From Streptomyces misionensis (lineage in GTDB: Bacteria; Actinomycetota; Actinomycetes; Streptomycetales; Streptomycetaceae), in contig NZ_VOGW01000013.1 of assembly GCF_007896895.1 (NCBI RefSeq), positions 1 through 64,000 of the forward strand: a stretch of 64,000 nt of DNA, written 5' to 3'. This document shows positions 52,922-61,272 of the stretch, in pieces. The number at the start of each line of letters is the position of its first letter. The stretch's first letter is position 1. The notes under the pieces are model-generated. The model was not told the origin of the DNA and did no database searches. It worked only from the letters and a program-made list of their open reading frames with translations. A program made the position numbers and the translations under genes.

Positions 52922-53140
52922 ATGCTTGACACCCGCAGAGTTGCAGCCACGGTCACGGCCGCGTTCGCCCTCGGCATCGTCCTCGCGGGCGGCGCCTCGG
53001 CCGCGCCGGCCCTGAACGGGCAGCGGGGGGCGGCGACGGGTGAGGTCCCGTGGACCCTGACGACGACGGTCTCGGCCGCCGCGGGCACCGGGTCCGGGAG
53101 CGGGGAGCCGACGACGAACAGCGAGGTTCCCTGGACCTGA
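52922..53140 (+). CDS. Small secreted peptide with duplicated EVPWT motif
   Basis: This 72-residue protein has a clear Sec signal peptide: RR at 5-6, hydrophobic core 8-22, cleavage expected after ASA at residue 27. The mature part would be about 45 residues, rich in Gly, Thr and Ala and free of Cys. The pentapeptide EVPWT occurs twice, at 41-45 and at the very C-terminus (68-72), preceded by Gly and Ser. I know no family for it. AGGGGGAA before the ATG supports this start; an in-frame GTG at 52883 gives an N-terminal extension that would spoil the signal. It sits between the ABC ATPase and the second SARP gene and has its own promoter-like region (GATAGCGCGGCAATAG near 52827). Confidence 0.7.
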   Translation: MLDTRRVAATVTAAFALGIVLAGGASAAPALNGQRGAATGEVPWTLTTTVSAAAGTGSGSGEPTTNSEVPWT

Positions 53141-53175
53141 TCCCGGGCCGGCCCGGCCGGCGGCACTCGGGTGGC

Positions 53176-53217
53176 CGAGGGCCGGTCCCATGGCGCTGCG
53201 CATGGGACCGGCCCTCG
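53176..53217. terminator. Bidirectional terminator between secreted peptide and second SARP gene
   Basis: A perfect 17-bp stem (53176-53192 with 53201-53217) with an 8-nt loop lies between two convergent genes, the ideal place for a shared terminator. Confidence 0.8.
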
Positions 53218-53239
53218 TACCGGCGCGCGTGCGGCCCGC

Positions 53240-56200
53240 TCAGCCGTCCGCCGTGGCCGCCAGTTCGCCCGGCGTCGGCGGGGAGCCGGCCGGTGCGGAC
53301 CGCAGCCGCCGCGCCAGCCGGAGCAGCCGGTCGACGCGCTCCTGCCACCTGCGGGCGCCGAGTTCGGCGAACGCCCCGCGCGCGGCGTCCAGCGGCTCGA
53401 CCGCGTCCTCGCCCAGCAGCAGCCGGGCGCAGGCGAGGTCCGTCTGGGCGCGGGCCCACAGATACCGGTCGTCGACTGCCTCGGCGGCCTCCAGCGCCTG
53501 CCGCAGCACGAGCAGGGACTCGTAGGGCGCGCCGCGGCGCCAGCGGGCCTCGCCGATGCCGCGCAGCACATGGCCTGCGCCGAGCCGGTCGTTGCCCGAG
53601 TCGATGAGCGCCAGCGCCTCGAAGCAGATCCGCTCGGCGGCGAGGTGGTCGCCCTGGAGCATCAGCGCCTCGGCGAGACGGTACGAGTTCTGCGCCTCGC
53701 CCCGGTGGGAGCCCGCCTCCCGGCTCTTGGCGATGGCCTCGGTGGACAGCGCCGCCCCCGCCGCAACGTTTCCGCTCTCCAGTTCGATCTGGGCGAGCAG
53801 GCCCAGGGCGTGGGACTCACCGGCGAGGTCCCCGGCCGTGCGGAACCCCTCCAGGGAGCGCCGGGTCAGCCGCCCGGCCTCGGCGAGGTCGCCGGAGAAC
53901 CGACGGCACAGCGCCAGGTTGCGCAGCACCAGGGCCAGCCCGAGGGGCGCGTCCAGGGACTCGAACAGCGGGAGCGAACGGTCCAGCCAGGACGCGGCCT
54001 CCTTGTACTCGCGCTGGTAGATCGCGAGCATGCCCATCGACCGCAGCATGGTCGCCTTCCCGAGCAGGTCGTCGGCACGTTCCGCGGCGGCGAGGGAGGC
54101 GAGGGCGCAGGAGCGCCAGTCGTCCAGGTAGTTGCGCTCCTCGAAGAGGGTGGTGGCGTTGACGGTCAGCCCCCAGGCGGCGGTCGCCTCGGCGTCGGCC
54201 GCCGCCTGGGCGACGACGCCGACCAGCGCGGTGCGCTCGGACTCGAACCAGGCCAGGGGGTCCTTCACCAGGTGCTCCACCAGCTCGTTCGACAGCGGCC
54301 GGTGCAGCGGAACCTCGTACTCGAAGGGGCGGTTGCCCCCGTACTCACGCTGGTGAGCCGCGTCCGCGAGGTGCAGATAGGCCGCGTAGACCCGTTTCAG
54401 GGCCGCCGCCCGCGCCTCCTCGCTCTCCTCGGCGCAGGCCCGCTCCCAGGCGAACACCCGCAGCAGGTCGGGGCACCGGTAGCGCACGCCCAGCGAGGCG
54501 TCGATGGAGGTGACCTCCAGCAACTGGGCGTCGAGCAGCTCCTCCATGAGGATCTCGGCCCGGTCGCCGTCGGAGCCCAGCAGCGCACCGGCCACCCAGC
54601 CGGCGAAGGTGGGCATCGCCAGCAGGCCGACGAGCCGGTAGAGCCTGCGGGCGCCCGGGGACAGTTCGCGGTAGCTGAGCCGGAAGCCGGCCCGTACGCC
54701 GTGGTCGCCGAGGCTGAGTTCGTCGAGCCGGCGCCGCTGGTCGCGCAGCCGCCGCACCAGGTCGGGCACGGACCAGTACCCTTTGGCGGCGAGCCGCGCC
54801 CCGGCGATGCGCAGCGCCAGCGGCAGCCGGTCGCACAGGCCCGCGAGGTCCGCGGTCTCGTCCGGGTGGGCCGCGATCCGTTCCGGGCCGGCGATCTCCG
54901 CGAGCAGGGACACCGCCTCCTCCAGCGGCATCACCTGGAGCGGTACCTGGATCACGGCGTAGTCGCCCAGCAGGTCGGTCATGGGGTGCCGGCTGGTGAT
55001 CAGCACGCAGCAGCGGCCGTTGCCGGGCAGCAGCGGGCGGACCTGCTCGGCGTCCCGGGCGTTGTCCAGGATGATCAGTACCCGGCGGCCGCCCAGCAGG
55101 CTGCGGTAGAGCGCCGCCCGTTCACCCGTGTCGGCCGGGATCTGCGCCGTCTGCACGCCGAGCCCGCGCAGGAACTGGTCCAGGACGGCGCTGGCGGTGA
55201 CCGGTTCCTCCTCGTGGTAGCCGCGCAGATCGACGTAGAACTGCCCGTCGGGGAAGTGTCCGACGACCTGGTTGGCCCAGTGCACGGCGAGCGCGGTCTT
55301 TCCCACGCCGCTCACCCCGCTGATCACGCCCACGGTGAGCGGGCTGTGCCCGAGCCGCTCGTCCAGCATCCCGTCGAGCCGGCGCAGCACATCGGTGCGG
55401 CCGGTGAACGAGGCTGGCTGGACCGGGAGTTGGGTGGGGGTGCCGGTCTGCGGGGCGGGCGCCGGGTTGGCCGCCGGCAGGGTCAGCGTCGGGGAGTCCT
55501 GGAGGACGAGGTTGTGCAGGGCCTGGAGCGCGGGGCCCGGTTCGATGCCCAGCTCCCGCACCATCAGGTCGCGGCCCTCGCGGAAGACGGCCAGCGCGTC
55601 GGCCCGGCGGCCGGCCCGGTAGTGGGCCAGCACCAGATGGGCCCGCGCCTGCTCGCGCAGCGGGTGCTCACGCACGTGCGCGGTCAGCTCGGGTATGAGC
55701 GTGCGGTGCCGCCCCAGCTTCAACTGGAGTTCGGCGTAGTCCTCGTAGGCGCCGATGCGCACCGAGGCCAGCCGCTCCGCCTCCTCCGTCAGCCGCTCCC
55801 CGTCCAGTCCGTCGAAGGCGGGGCCGCGCCAGAGCGCGAGCGCGTCGTTGATCAGGTCGCAGGCCGTCCCGATCTGTCCCGCGCGGGCCTGGTCCCGGGC
55901 CTGCCGTACGCGTTCCTCGAAGTCGGGGGCGTCGATGTAGTGGCCGTGGCTGTTGAGGAGGTAGCCCGGGTGCGCGGTGGAGATCAGGTCGGTGCAGCCG
56001 GCCTGCTCGCTGAAGACCTTGCGCAGTCCCGCGACGCATATGGCGATCTGGTTGCGGGCCGTGGCGGGGGCGCCTCTGGGCCAGACCGCGTCGATGAGGG
56101 AGTCCACCGAGACGACGCGGTTCCTGGCCACCAGCAGCGCGGCCAGGACGGTTCGCTGTCTGCGGCCTCCGACATGGACCGCGGTTCCCTCGCCCGCGTG

Positions 56201-56242
56201 CACCGCCAATGGGCCCAGGACCCGGAACGTCAACGACTGCAT
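53240..56242 (-). CDS. AfsR-like SARP regulator: winged helix, BTAD, NB-ARC and TPR (second of two)
   Basis: This 1000-residue protein from the ATG at 56242 (GGGGGAGC upstream) starts with the SARP winged helix FRVLGPLAV, followed by LAALLVARNRVVSVDSLI and AICVAGLRKVFSE. A BTAD (about 100-245) follows, then an NB-ARC ATPase with GVSGVGKTALAVHW near residue 310 and LIILDNARD. The last 400 residues are helical, TPR-like repeats (LRNLALCRRFSGDLAEAGRL, GLLAQIELESGNVAAGA). This is the AfsR architecture, integrating signals through the ATPase/TPR part to activate promoters. In-frame codons extend upstream to 56632 but have no homology. It is probably a second activator of the cluster or a pleiotropic regulator. 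Confidence 0.93.
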   Translation of the reverse strand: MQSLTFRVLGPLAVHAGEGTAVHVGGRRQRTVLAALLVARNRVVSVDSLIDAVWPRGAPATARNQIAICVAGLRKVFSEQAGCTDLISTAHPGYLLNSHGHYIDAPDFEERVRQARDQARAGQIGTACDLINDALALWRGPAFDGLDGERLTEEAERLASVRIGAYEDYAELQLKLGRHRTLIPELTAHVREHPLREQARAHLVLAHYRAGRRADALAVFREGRDLMVRELGIEPGPALQALHNLVLQDSPTLTLPAANPAPAPQTGTPTQLPVQPASFTGRTDVLRRLDGMLDERLGHSPLTVGVISGVSGVGKTALAVHWANQVVGHFPDGQFYVDLRGYHEEEPVTASAVLDQFLRGLGVQTAQIPADTGERAALYRSLLGGRRVLIILDNARDAEQVRPLLPGNGRCCVLITSRHPMTDLLGDYAVIQVPLQVMPLEEAVSLLAEIAGPERIAAHPDETADLAGLCDRLPLALRIAGARLAAKGYWSVPDLVRRLRDQRRRLDELSLGDHGVRAGFRLSYRELSPGARRLYRLVGLLAMPTFAGWVAGALLGSDGDRAEILMEELLDAQLLEVTSIDASLGVRYRCPDLLRVFAWERACAEESEEARAAALKRVYAAYLHLADAAHQREYGGNRPFEYEVPLHRPLSNELVEHLVKDPLAWFESERTALVGVVAQAAADAEATAAWGLTVNATTLFEERNYLDDWRSCALASLAAAERADDLLGKATMLRSMGMLAIYQREYKEAASWLDRSLPLFESLDAPLGLALVLRNLALCRRFSGDLAEAGRLTRRSLEGFRTAGDLAGESHALGLLAQIELESGNVAAGAALSTEAIAKSREAGSHRGEAQNSYRLAEALMLQGDHLAAERICFEALALIDSGNDRLGAGHVLRGIGEARWRRGAPYESLLVLRQALEAAEAVDDRYLWARAQTDLACARLLLGEDAVEPLDAARGAFAELGARRWQERVDRLLRLARRLRSAPAGSPPTPGELAATADG

Positions 56243-56677
56243 TCGACCGCTCCCCCGTGCTACCGAATCAAACTTGCTCGAAACATCATTGTGATCATTA
56301 CCCATCGGTAACCCAATGGCCGGACGCCCGGCCCCCACCGTGGCCTTACCTCTGCTCCGGACGCCATGGGCCGCGGCAGACGAGCGGCACCCGGCATACG
56401 AGGTGCCCCGGTGCGGGCGGCCGGTCCGCCCTTCCACCCTTCCGTACACCAGCATGCGCCCAAGCCCCGCCGGGGCACAGGAGTTGACGGCGAGTCGGAG
56501 CGGAGTGCCCGGCACCGCGGCCGCGGAGTGCCCGGCGCGCGGCCGGGGAACGAGCACGGCCGCCGTATGCGAACGAGCACGGCAGCGTATGCGAAGGAGC
56601 GCCTGCGGGGAGGACGGGGCCGCGGCGCGCACGGGTGCGCCGGCGGCGCAGACTCGCGGCGGGCGGGGGTGCGGTGG
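56243..56677. other. 435-bp gap between the second SARP gene and the two-component genes
   Basis: No convincing gene is seen. The SARP-proximal part is AT-rich for this genome and includes an inverted repeat, TTACC at 56298 and GGTAA at 56307 (4-nt loop), flanked by CATTG and CAATG, a possible operator for SARP autoregulation. The remainder is GC-rich and featureless to me. Confidence 0.5.
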
Positions 56678-57322
56678 TCAGCTCACGCCGAGGAAGCGCA
56701 GCACCGCGAGCACCCGGCGGTGGTCGGCGTCCGCCCTGGGCAGGTCGAGCTTGGACAGGATGCTGTTGATGTGCTTGCCCACCGCGCTCTCGCTCACCAC
56801 GAGCCGTTCCGCGATGCCGGCGTTGGAGCGGCCCTGCGCCATGAGTTCGAGCACCTCCCGCTCACGGGCGGTGAGGCGGTCCAGCGGATCGCTGTGCCGC
56901 CTCACCAGCAGCTGGGAGACCACCTGGGGGTCGAGCGCCGTACCGCCGGCCGCGACCCGGCGCAGCACCTCGACGAACTCGTCGACGTCCGCCACGCGTT
57001 GCTTGAGCAGATAGCCGACGCCGGAGATGTTCCCGGAGAGCAGGTCGGCGGCGTACCGCTCCTCGACGTACTGGGACAGGAGCAGGATCGCCATGTCGGG
57101 CCAGCGCTGACGGATCAGCAGGGAGGCGCGGACGCCCTCGTCGGTGAAGCCGGGCGGCATGCGCACGTCGGAGAGGACGAGGTCGGGTTCGTGCTGTTCG
57201 ACCGCGGTCAACAGGCCCTCGGCGTCCGCGGCTTCGGCGACGACCTCGAAGCCCGCGATCTCCAGGACCTTGACCAGTCCGATCCGCAACAGAACGGAAT
57301 CCTCGGCAATCACCGCGCGCAA
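56678..57322 (-). CDS. NarL/LuxR-family response regulator
   Basis: The protein has 214 residues from a TTG at 57322, chosen because GGAG sits 6 nt upstream and it preserves the first receiver strand (RAVIAEDSV). A GTG at 57313 would give a GTGA overlap with the kinase stop but truncate that strand. The receiver domain has the acidic pair E7-D8, phospho-acceptor D52 in LVLSDVRMP and a Lys in LLKQR. The LuxR helix-turn-helix (LTAREREVLELMAQG, GIAERLVVSESAVGKHI) occupies about 148-200. It partners the histidine kinase immediately upstream. The target is unknown; an inverted repeat at 58572 may be its binding site. Confidence 0.92.
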   Translation of the reverse strand: MRAVIAEDSVLLRIGLVKVLEIAGFEVVAEAADAEGLLTAVEQHEPDLVLSDVRMPPGFTDEGVRASLLIRQRWPDMAILLLSQYVEERYAADLLSGNISGVGYLLKQRVADVDEFVEVLRRVAAGGTALDPQVVSQLLVRRHSDPLDRLTAREREVLELMAQGRSNAGIAERLVVSESAVGKHINSILSKLDLPRADADHRRVLAVLRFLGVS

Positions 57323-58518
57323 GGAAGCTCCACACTCACCAACGTCGGCCCTCCGACAGGGCTGTTCACCGAGAGGGTACCGTCGATCGACGCGACGCGT
57401 TTGGCGAGTCCCGCGAGTCCCGAGCCGGCCGCGAGGTCGGCACCGCCCACGCCGTCGTCGGAGACACAGATCAGGATCGTGTCGCCGATGCGCTCCACCG
57501 AGACCTCCGCCTGCGCGGCGTGGGCGTGCTTGACCACGTTGGCCAGGGCCTCGGACACCACGAAGTACGCGACCGCCTCGACCGCCGGGGACTGCCGCTG
57601 CGGCAGGTCGACCTTGACCCGCACGGGCAGCGGCGCCCGTTCCGCGATGCCCGACAGCGCCGCGTCCAGGCCCCGGTCGTCGAGCACGGCCGGATGCAGG
57701 CCGCGCACCAGGTTGTTCAGCTCCTCGATCGCCTCCTTGGCCTCGCGGTGCGCCTCGTCGATCACCTTGCGGGCGTGCTCCGGCAGATCGGGCAGGGTCG
57801 CCTTGGCGACACCGAGGTTGACCGCCATGGAGACCAGCCGCTGCTGGGCGCCGTCGTGCAGGTCCCGCTCGATGCGCCGGCGCTCGGCGTCGGCCGCGTC
57901 CACCACACCGGCCCGGCTCTCGCTGACCTCCGCGACCCGGCGGGCCAGCTGGTCGGCGCGGCTGGGGCCGAGGCAGGCGCTCGCGGCCCGCGTGTCCAGC
58001 CGCACCAGGGCCTTGGACAGGGTCGCGGCCAGGTAGAGGCCCACCACGCCGACGACGGTCAGGAGCACCTGCCGGCCGATCCCGCCGGTCAGCGGGAACC
58101 AGCTCTGCGGTCCCACGCCCAGCCGCCACAGCAGGACGGTCACGGCGGCCGCGGAGGCCGCCCACAGCGCGAGTGCCAGCAGGCCGGCCAGGGCGATCAG
58201 CGGGGCGGCGATCAGGTGGTACCCGACCTGGCGCCAGGAGGACCCGGCCTGGAGCCAGTGCAGCACCCGTTCCTTGTAGGTGTCGCCGCCGGTCTTCGGG
58301 GGCGGCGGGATCTCCAGGTCCAGACAGGCGTGCAGCCGGGCCCGCTGGATCGGGGTGAGCACGGGGGTGGCGGCCACCACCCCGACGGGGCCGCCCGCGA
58401 AGACGAGCAGCAGCAGCGTGGCCACCTGCGCCACGGCGCCGAGCGCCAGGCAAGCGGTGGCCGGACCGGCCCCCTTGAGGGGACGCAGCCAGGAGGGAGA
58501 GGCGGTGGTGACACGCAT
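57310..58518 (-). CDS. Sensor histidine kinase, HisKA_3 type
   Basis: This 402-residue protein has about four hydrophobic segments (20-55, 100-132, 150-172) forming a membrane sensor. The HisKA_3 dimerisation helix carries the phospho-acceptor H221 in ERRRIERDLHDGAQQR, followed by an HATPase domain (VVSEALANVVKHA, VSDDGVGGADL, GSGLAGLAKRV). It is the NarL-partner kinase class. I take the ATG at 58518; an in-frame start near 58560 would add a non-hydrophobic leader. It overlaps the response regulator gene by 13 nt. Signal unknown; the pair may control the adjacent membrane protein rather than the lipopeptide. Confidence 0.92.
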   Translation of the reverse strand: MRVTTASPSWLRPLKGAGPATACLALGAVAQVATLLLLVFAGGPVGVVAATPVLTPIQRARLHACLDLEIPPPPKTGGDTYKERVLHWLQAGSSWRQVGYHLIAAPLIALAGLLALALWAASAAAVTVLLWRLGVGPQSWFPLTGGIGRQVLLTVVGVVGLYLAATLSKALVRLDTRAASACLGPSRADQLARRVAEVSESRAGVVDAADAERRRIERDLHDGAQQRLVSMAVNLGVAKATLPDLPEHARKVIDEAHREAKEAIEELNNLVRGLHPAVLDDRGLDAALSGIAERAPLPVRVKVDLPQRQSPAVEAVAYFVVSEALANVVKHAHAAQAEVSVERIGDTILICVSDDGVGGADLAAGSGLAGLAKRVASIDGTLSVNSPVGGPTLVSVELPCAR

Positions 58519-58571
58519 GCGGACACGGTAGGTCCCCGGCCGATACCGGAGCCATGTCACAGGTTTCCGGG

Positions 58572-58598
58572 TTGGGGTGTAGCTGGCCTCACCCCCAA
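58572..58598. promoter_or_regulatory. Imperfect inverted repeat between the kinase and membrane-protein genes
   Basis: TTGGGGTG at 58572-58579 is mirrored by CACCCCCAA at 58590-58598 (one extra C). It lies in the divergent promoter gap, where a NarL-type regulator would be expected to bind. Confidence 0.35.
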
Positions 58599-58691
58599 GA
58601 CGGTGCGCCCTTGTACTGATCCGGACCGGGCCCCGCTGCCATGCTCGTCCTTGTCAGATCGACCCGATGGCCGCACAAGGAGTGCCCGACC

Positions 58692-59192
58692 ATGACTGTC
58701 CTCGATCCCCGCTCCGGCGTGGAGGTACCGGGATGTGCCCCGCACGCCCGGTACTCGGCGGACGGCGGCGCTCCCCGGACCCCTTCGAGGAGCGCCCCGG
58801 TGGAAGCCCCCGTATTCCACCAGCCCTTCGCCAGGCATCGCACGCTGGGCTACGGCCTGGTCGCCTGCGGAGCGGCGCTCCTTCCGTGGCTGTGCCTGCT
58901 GGCGTCGGGCCTGCTGCCGACGAAGTTGTCCGCGGTCTGGGTCGGTCTGGACCTGTTGGAGGCCGGTGCGCTCATCGGCACCGGCCTGTTGACGGCGCGC
59001 CGCGACCCCCGGGGCGTGCTGGCCGCCGCGGCCACCGCGCCGCTGCTGGTCACCGACGCCTGGTTCGACGTCATGACGGCACGTCACGGCGGCGAACTCG
59101 CGCTGGCGCTGGGCACGGCCGTGACCGCGGAGCTGCCGCTGGCGGCCTGCTGCGCGCTCATGGCGGTCCGCGGCTTCCGGAAGAGGAGGTGA
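58692..59192 (+). CDS. Small integral membrane protein of unknown function
   Basis: This 166-residue protein starts at the ATG 58692 behind AAGGAG. The first 55 residues are polar and Pro-rich. Four hydrophobic segments follow (about 62-84, 88-107, 114-134, 137-158), ending with basic residues GFRKRR. I recognise no enzyme motif. It is divergent from the two-component genes with a shared promoter gap, an arrangement seen for two-component targets such as membrane stress proteins. No link to the lipopeptide can be shown. Confidence 0.7.
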   Translation: MTVLDPRSGVEVPGCAPHARYSADGGAPRTPSRSAPVEAPVFHQPFARHRTLGYGLVACGAALLPWLCLLASGLLPTKLSAVWVGLDLLEAGALIGTGLLTARRDPRGVLAAAATAPLLVTDAWFDVMTARHGGELALALGTAVTAELPLAACCALMAVRGFRKRR

Positions 59193-59226
59193 TGCCTTTA
59201 GCCACCAGACCCGGTTTATTCTCGGA

Positions 59227-59289
59227 GCGCCCACCCCGGCCGACTGACCTGGATCCCCCGTCAGACATTGCACCGGCCGGGGTGGGCGC
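59227..59289. terminator. Long bidirectional terminator between membrane protein and gentisate operon
   Basis: A perfect 16-bp stem (GCGCCCACCCCGGCCG at 59227-59242 with 59274-59289) encloses a 31-nt loop that itself contains CTGAC/GTCAG. It lies between convergent transcription units. Confidence 0.75.
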
Positions 59290-59364
59290 GGTGGAATGCC
59301 CCCGCGCGGTCTTCGCGACGTCGGCGCGACGTCACCGGGACGGCGTCGCTCGGGGCGCGCTGTC

Positions 59365-60624
59365 CTACGCGGCCGTGAGCCGGTCCCCGGTGTCCGCCGC
59401 GGACAGCGGGATCGGGGTGAACATGGGCGGCTCCTCGTCCGGCGTGAGCGCGGTCGGGCCGTACAGCCAGTCCACGAACGAGTAGTCGTAGGTGTCGCGG
59501 GCGCGCAGCAGCACGTTGCGCTGTTCGCGGGCGACGCCGTCGAGGTGCCACAGCTCGCCCCAGGCGCGGGAGGTGGTCACCACCCGGCGGCAGTGCTCCG
59601 GGCGGACGGCCTCGTAGGCCGCGAGGGCGGCGTCCCAGTCGGTCTTCCCGTCCTCGGCGCGATGGCGGGCGACGTGCTCGCCCAGCACCCAGCCGTCCTC
59701 GACGGCCATGATGGCGCCCTGCGCGATGTACTGGAGCGGCGGGTGGGCGGAGTCGCCGAGCAGCGCGATCCGGCCGTGCACCCAGTTCATGACCGGCTCG
59801 CGGTCGAACATCCGCCACCACTTGTCCCGCCACATGAACGGCAGGCCGTCCCGCACGAAGCCGCAGGTCTTGGCGAAGGCGGCGTCGAGCTCGTCCGGCG
59901 TGCCCCAGTCCTCCCGGCCGGCCAGTGCCTTGGGCGACTCGAACACCGCTACCTGGTTGAGGAGTTCACCACCGCGCAGACCGTAGTGGACGAAGTGGCA
60001 GGAGGGGCCGACGTACACCACGACCTCGCCGAGGTCCACGGACCGCACGCGCTCCAGCTCGGCGGGGACGGTGCCGCGGTAGGCGACGTACGCGGACGAG
60101 ACGGGCTGGTCGTCGACGAGCAGCTTGCGGGCGACGGAGTGCAGGCCGTCGGCCGCGATCACGACGCCGGCCTCGTGGCTCTCGCCGGAGGCGAGGGTCA
60201 CCCGGGCGCCGCCGTCGGTGTTCTCGTACGAGGTCACCGCCGCGTCGGTGATCAGTTCCACGCCGGCGCGTTCGCAGGCGCGCAGCAGCAGGCCGTGCAG
60301 GTCGCTGCGGTGGATGACCAGGTACGGGTAGCCGTAGCGCTTCTCCAGGTCGCGCAGGTCGAGCCGGGTCAGCTCGCTGCCGTCGACGGCGTCGCGCATC
60401 ACCATGGAGTCCGGGACGACGCCGAGGCTCTTGGCCTCGTCCAGCAGGCCGTAGTCGTCGAGGATGCGGGTGCAGTTGGGGGCGAGCTGGATGCCGGCGC
60501 CGACCTCCCCGAAAGCGGGGGCGCGTTCCAGCAGGCGCACACCGAGGCCCTGGCGGGTCAGGGAGTACGCGGCGCCGAGGCCGCCGATCCCGCCGCCGAC
60601 GACGATCACTTCAGGATGGGACAT
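59365..60624 (-). CDS. FAD-dependent monooxygenase, 3-hydroxybenzoate 6-hydroxylase type
   Basis: This 419-residue class A flavoprotein monooxygenase has GGGIGG (10-15) for FAD, a DG motif in IAADGLHSVARKLL, and the GD motif GDSAHPPLQYIAQGAIMAVED near residue 290 (quoted in part). It lies last in an operon with gentisate dioxygenase, fumarylpyruvate hydrolase and maleylpyruvate isomerase, so 3-hydroxybenzoate to gentisate (2,5-dihydroxybenzoate) is the most likely reaction, using NADH and O2. Salicylate 5-hydroxylation is the alternative. It probably belongs to aromatic catabolism rather than the lipopeptide pathway. Confidence 0.88.
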   Translation of the reverse strand: MSHPEVIVVGGGIGGLGAAYSLTRQGLGVRLLERAPAFGEVGAGIQLAPNCTRILDDYGLLDEAKSLGVVPDSMVMRDAVDGSELTRLDLRDLEKRYGYPYLVIHRSDLHGLLLRACERAGVELITDAAVTSYENTDGGARVTLASGESHEAGVVIAADGLHSVARKLLVDDQPVSSAYVAYRGTVPAELERVRSVDLGEVVVYVGPSCHFVHYGLRGGELLNQVAVFESPKALAGREDWGTPDELDAAFAKTCGFVRDGLPFMWRDKWWRMFDREPVMNWVHGRIALLGDSAHPPLQYIAQGAIMAVEDGWVLGEHVARHRAEDGKTDWDAALAAYEAVRPEHCRRVVTTSRAWGELWHLDGVAREQRNVLLRARDTYDYSFVDWLYGPTALTPDEEPPMFTPIPLSAADTGDRLTAA

Positions 60625-60636
60625 GACGTGACTCCT

Positions 60637-61272
60637 CTACAGCCACGGGCCGAGCGGGGGAGCGTCGGCGAGCGAGTGGGGGCGGCCTGCCAGCCAGGCG
60701 GCGACCTCCGGCAGGGGCCCTTCGGGCAGCGCGGTCAGGTCGCGCCGGGTACGGATCTCCGCGACCAGCGCGGTCAGGAAGCCCTTGGGGAGGTCGGCGA
60801 AGGCGACGACGCCGGTGCCGAGGTCGACGGCGTGGACGCACACCTCGCGGGCGCGCATCCAGGGCAGTTCGGTGGCCGGGACGGTACGGCCCTGGGCGGT
60901 GACGACCTCGTGCCGCCACTGCTCCTCGGTGAGCCGGTCCAGCCCGTCGGCGAGCCTGCGGGCGGAGTCGGTGAGCCAGGAGCGCAGTTCACCGGCCGGC
61001 ATGGCCGTGCCCTTGGCGATGCCGGCGGCGCGCTCCTCGGGTGAGGCGTACATCGGCGTCCTCTCCCCGGTGGCCGCCCAGTGCACCAGGTTGCCCAGCG
61101 CGTCCGCGTTGGCGGCGACGTGCGCCACGAGCTGCCCCCGGGTCCACCCCGGCAGCAGGCTGGGCGCCCCGAACGCGGCCTCGTCGAGGCCCGCGACGGC
61201 GTCGAGCAGCAGCTCGGTGCCGGTGCGGGCCCACGCGCGCGCGTCGGCGAAGGTGCGTGCGGTGTCCGTCAC
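60637..61272 (-). CDS. Mycothiol-dependent maleylpyruvate isomerase
   Basis: This 211-residue protein belongs to the DinB-like MDMPI family. The N-terminal helix bundle contains LLPGWTRGQLVAHVAANADAL, with the His of the metal site (VAHVA), and HAVDLGTGV near residue 145 supplies a further metal ligand. The C-terminal extension is of the usual length. It isomerises maleylpyruvate to fumarylpyruvate with mycothiol, the actinobacterial alternative to the glutathione enzyme. The GTG start at 61272 overlaps the stop of the hydrolase gene by 4 nt, and the monooxygenase gene follows after 12 nt. Confidence 0.9.
   Translation of the reverse strand: MTDTARTFADARAWARTGTELLLDAVAGLDEAAFGAPSLLPGWTRGQLVAHVAANADALGNLVHWAATGERTPMYASPEERAAGIAKGTAMPAGELRSWLTDSARRLADGLDRLTEEQWRHEVVTAQGRTVPATELPWMRAREVCVHAVDLGTGVVAFADLPKGFLTALVAEIRTRRDLTALPEGPLPEVAAWLAGRPHSLADAPPLGPWL

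Noticed and set aside
56243..56632. N-terminal extension of the second SARP, and plus-strand frames in the same gap
   Set aside because: The SARP winged helix begins at MQSLTFRVLGPL with a good ribosome site at 56242. The upstream codons and the plus-strand frames look like random GC-rich sequence.
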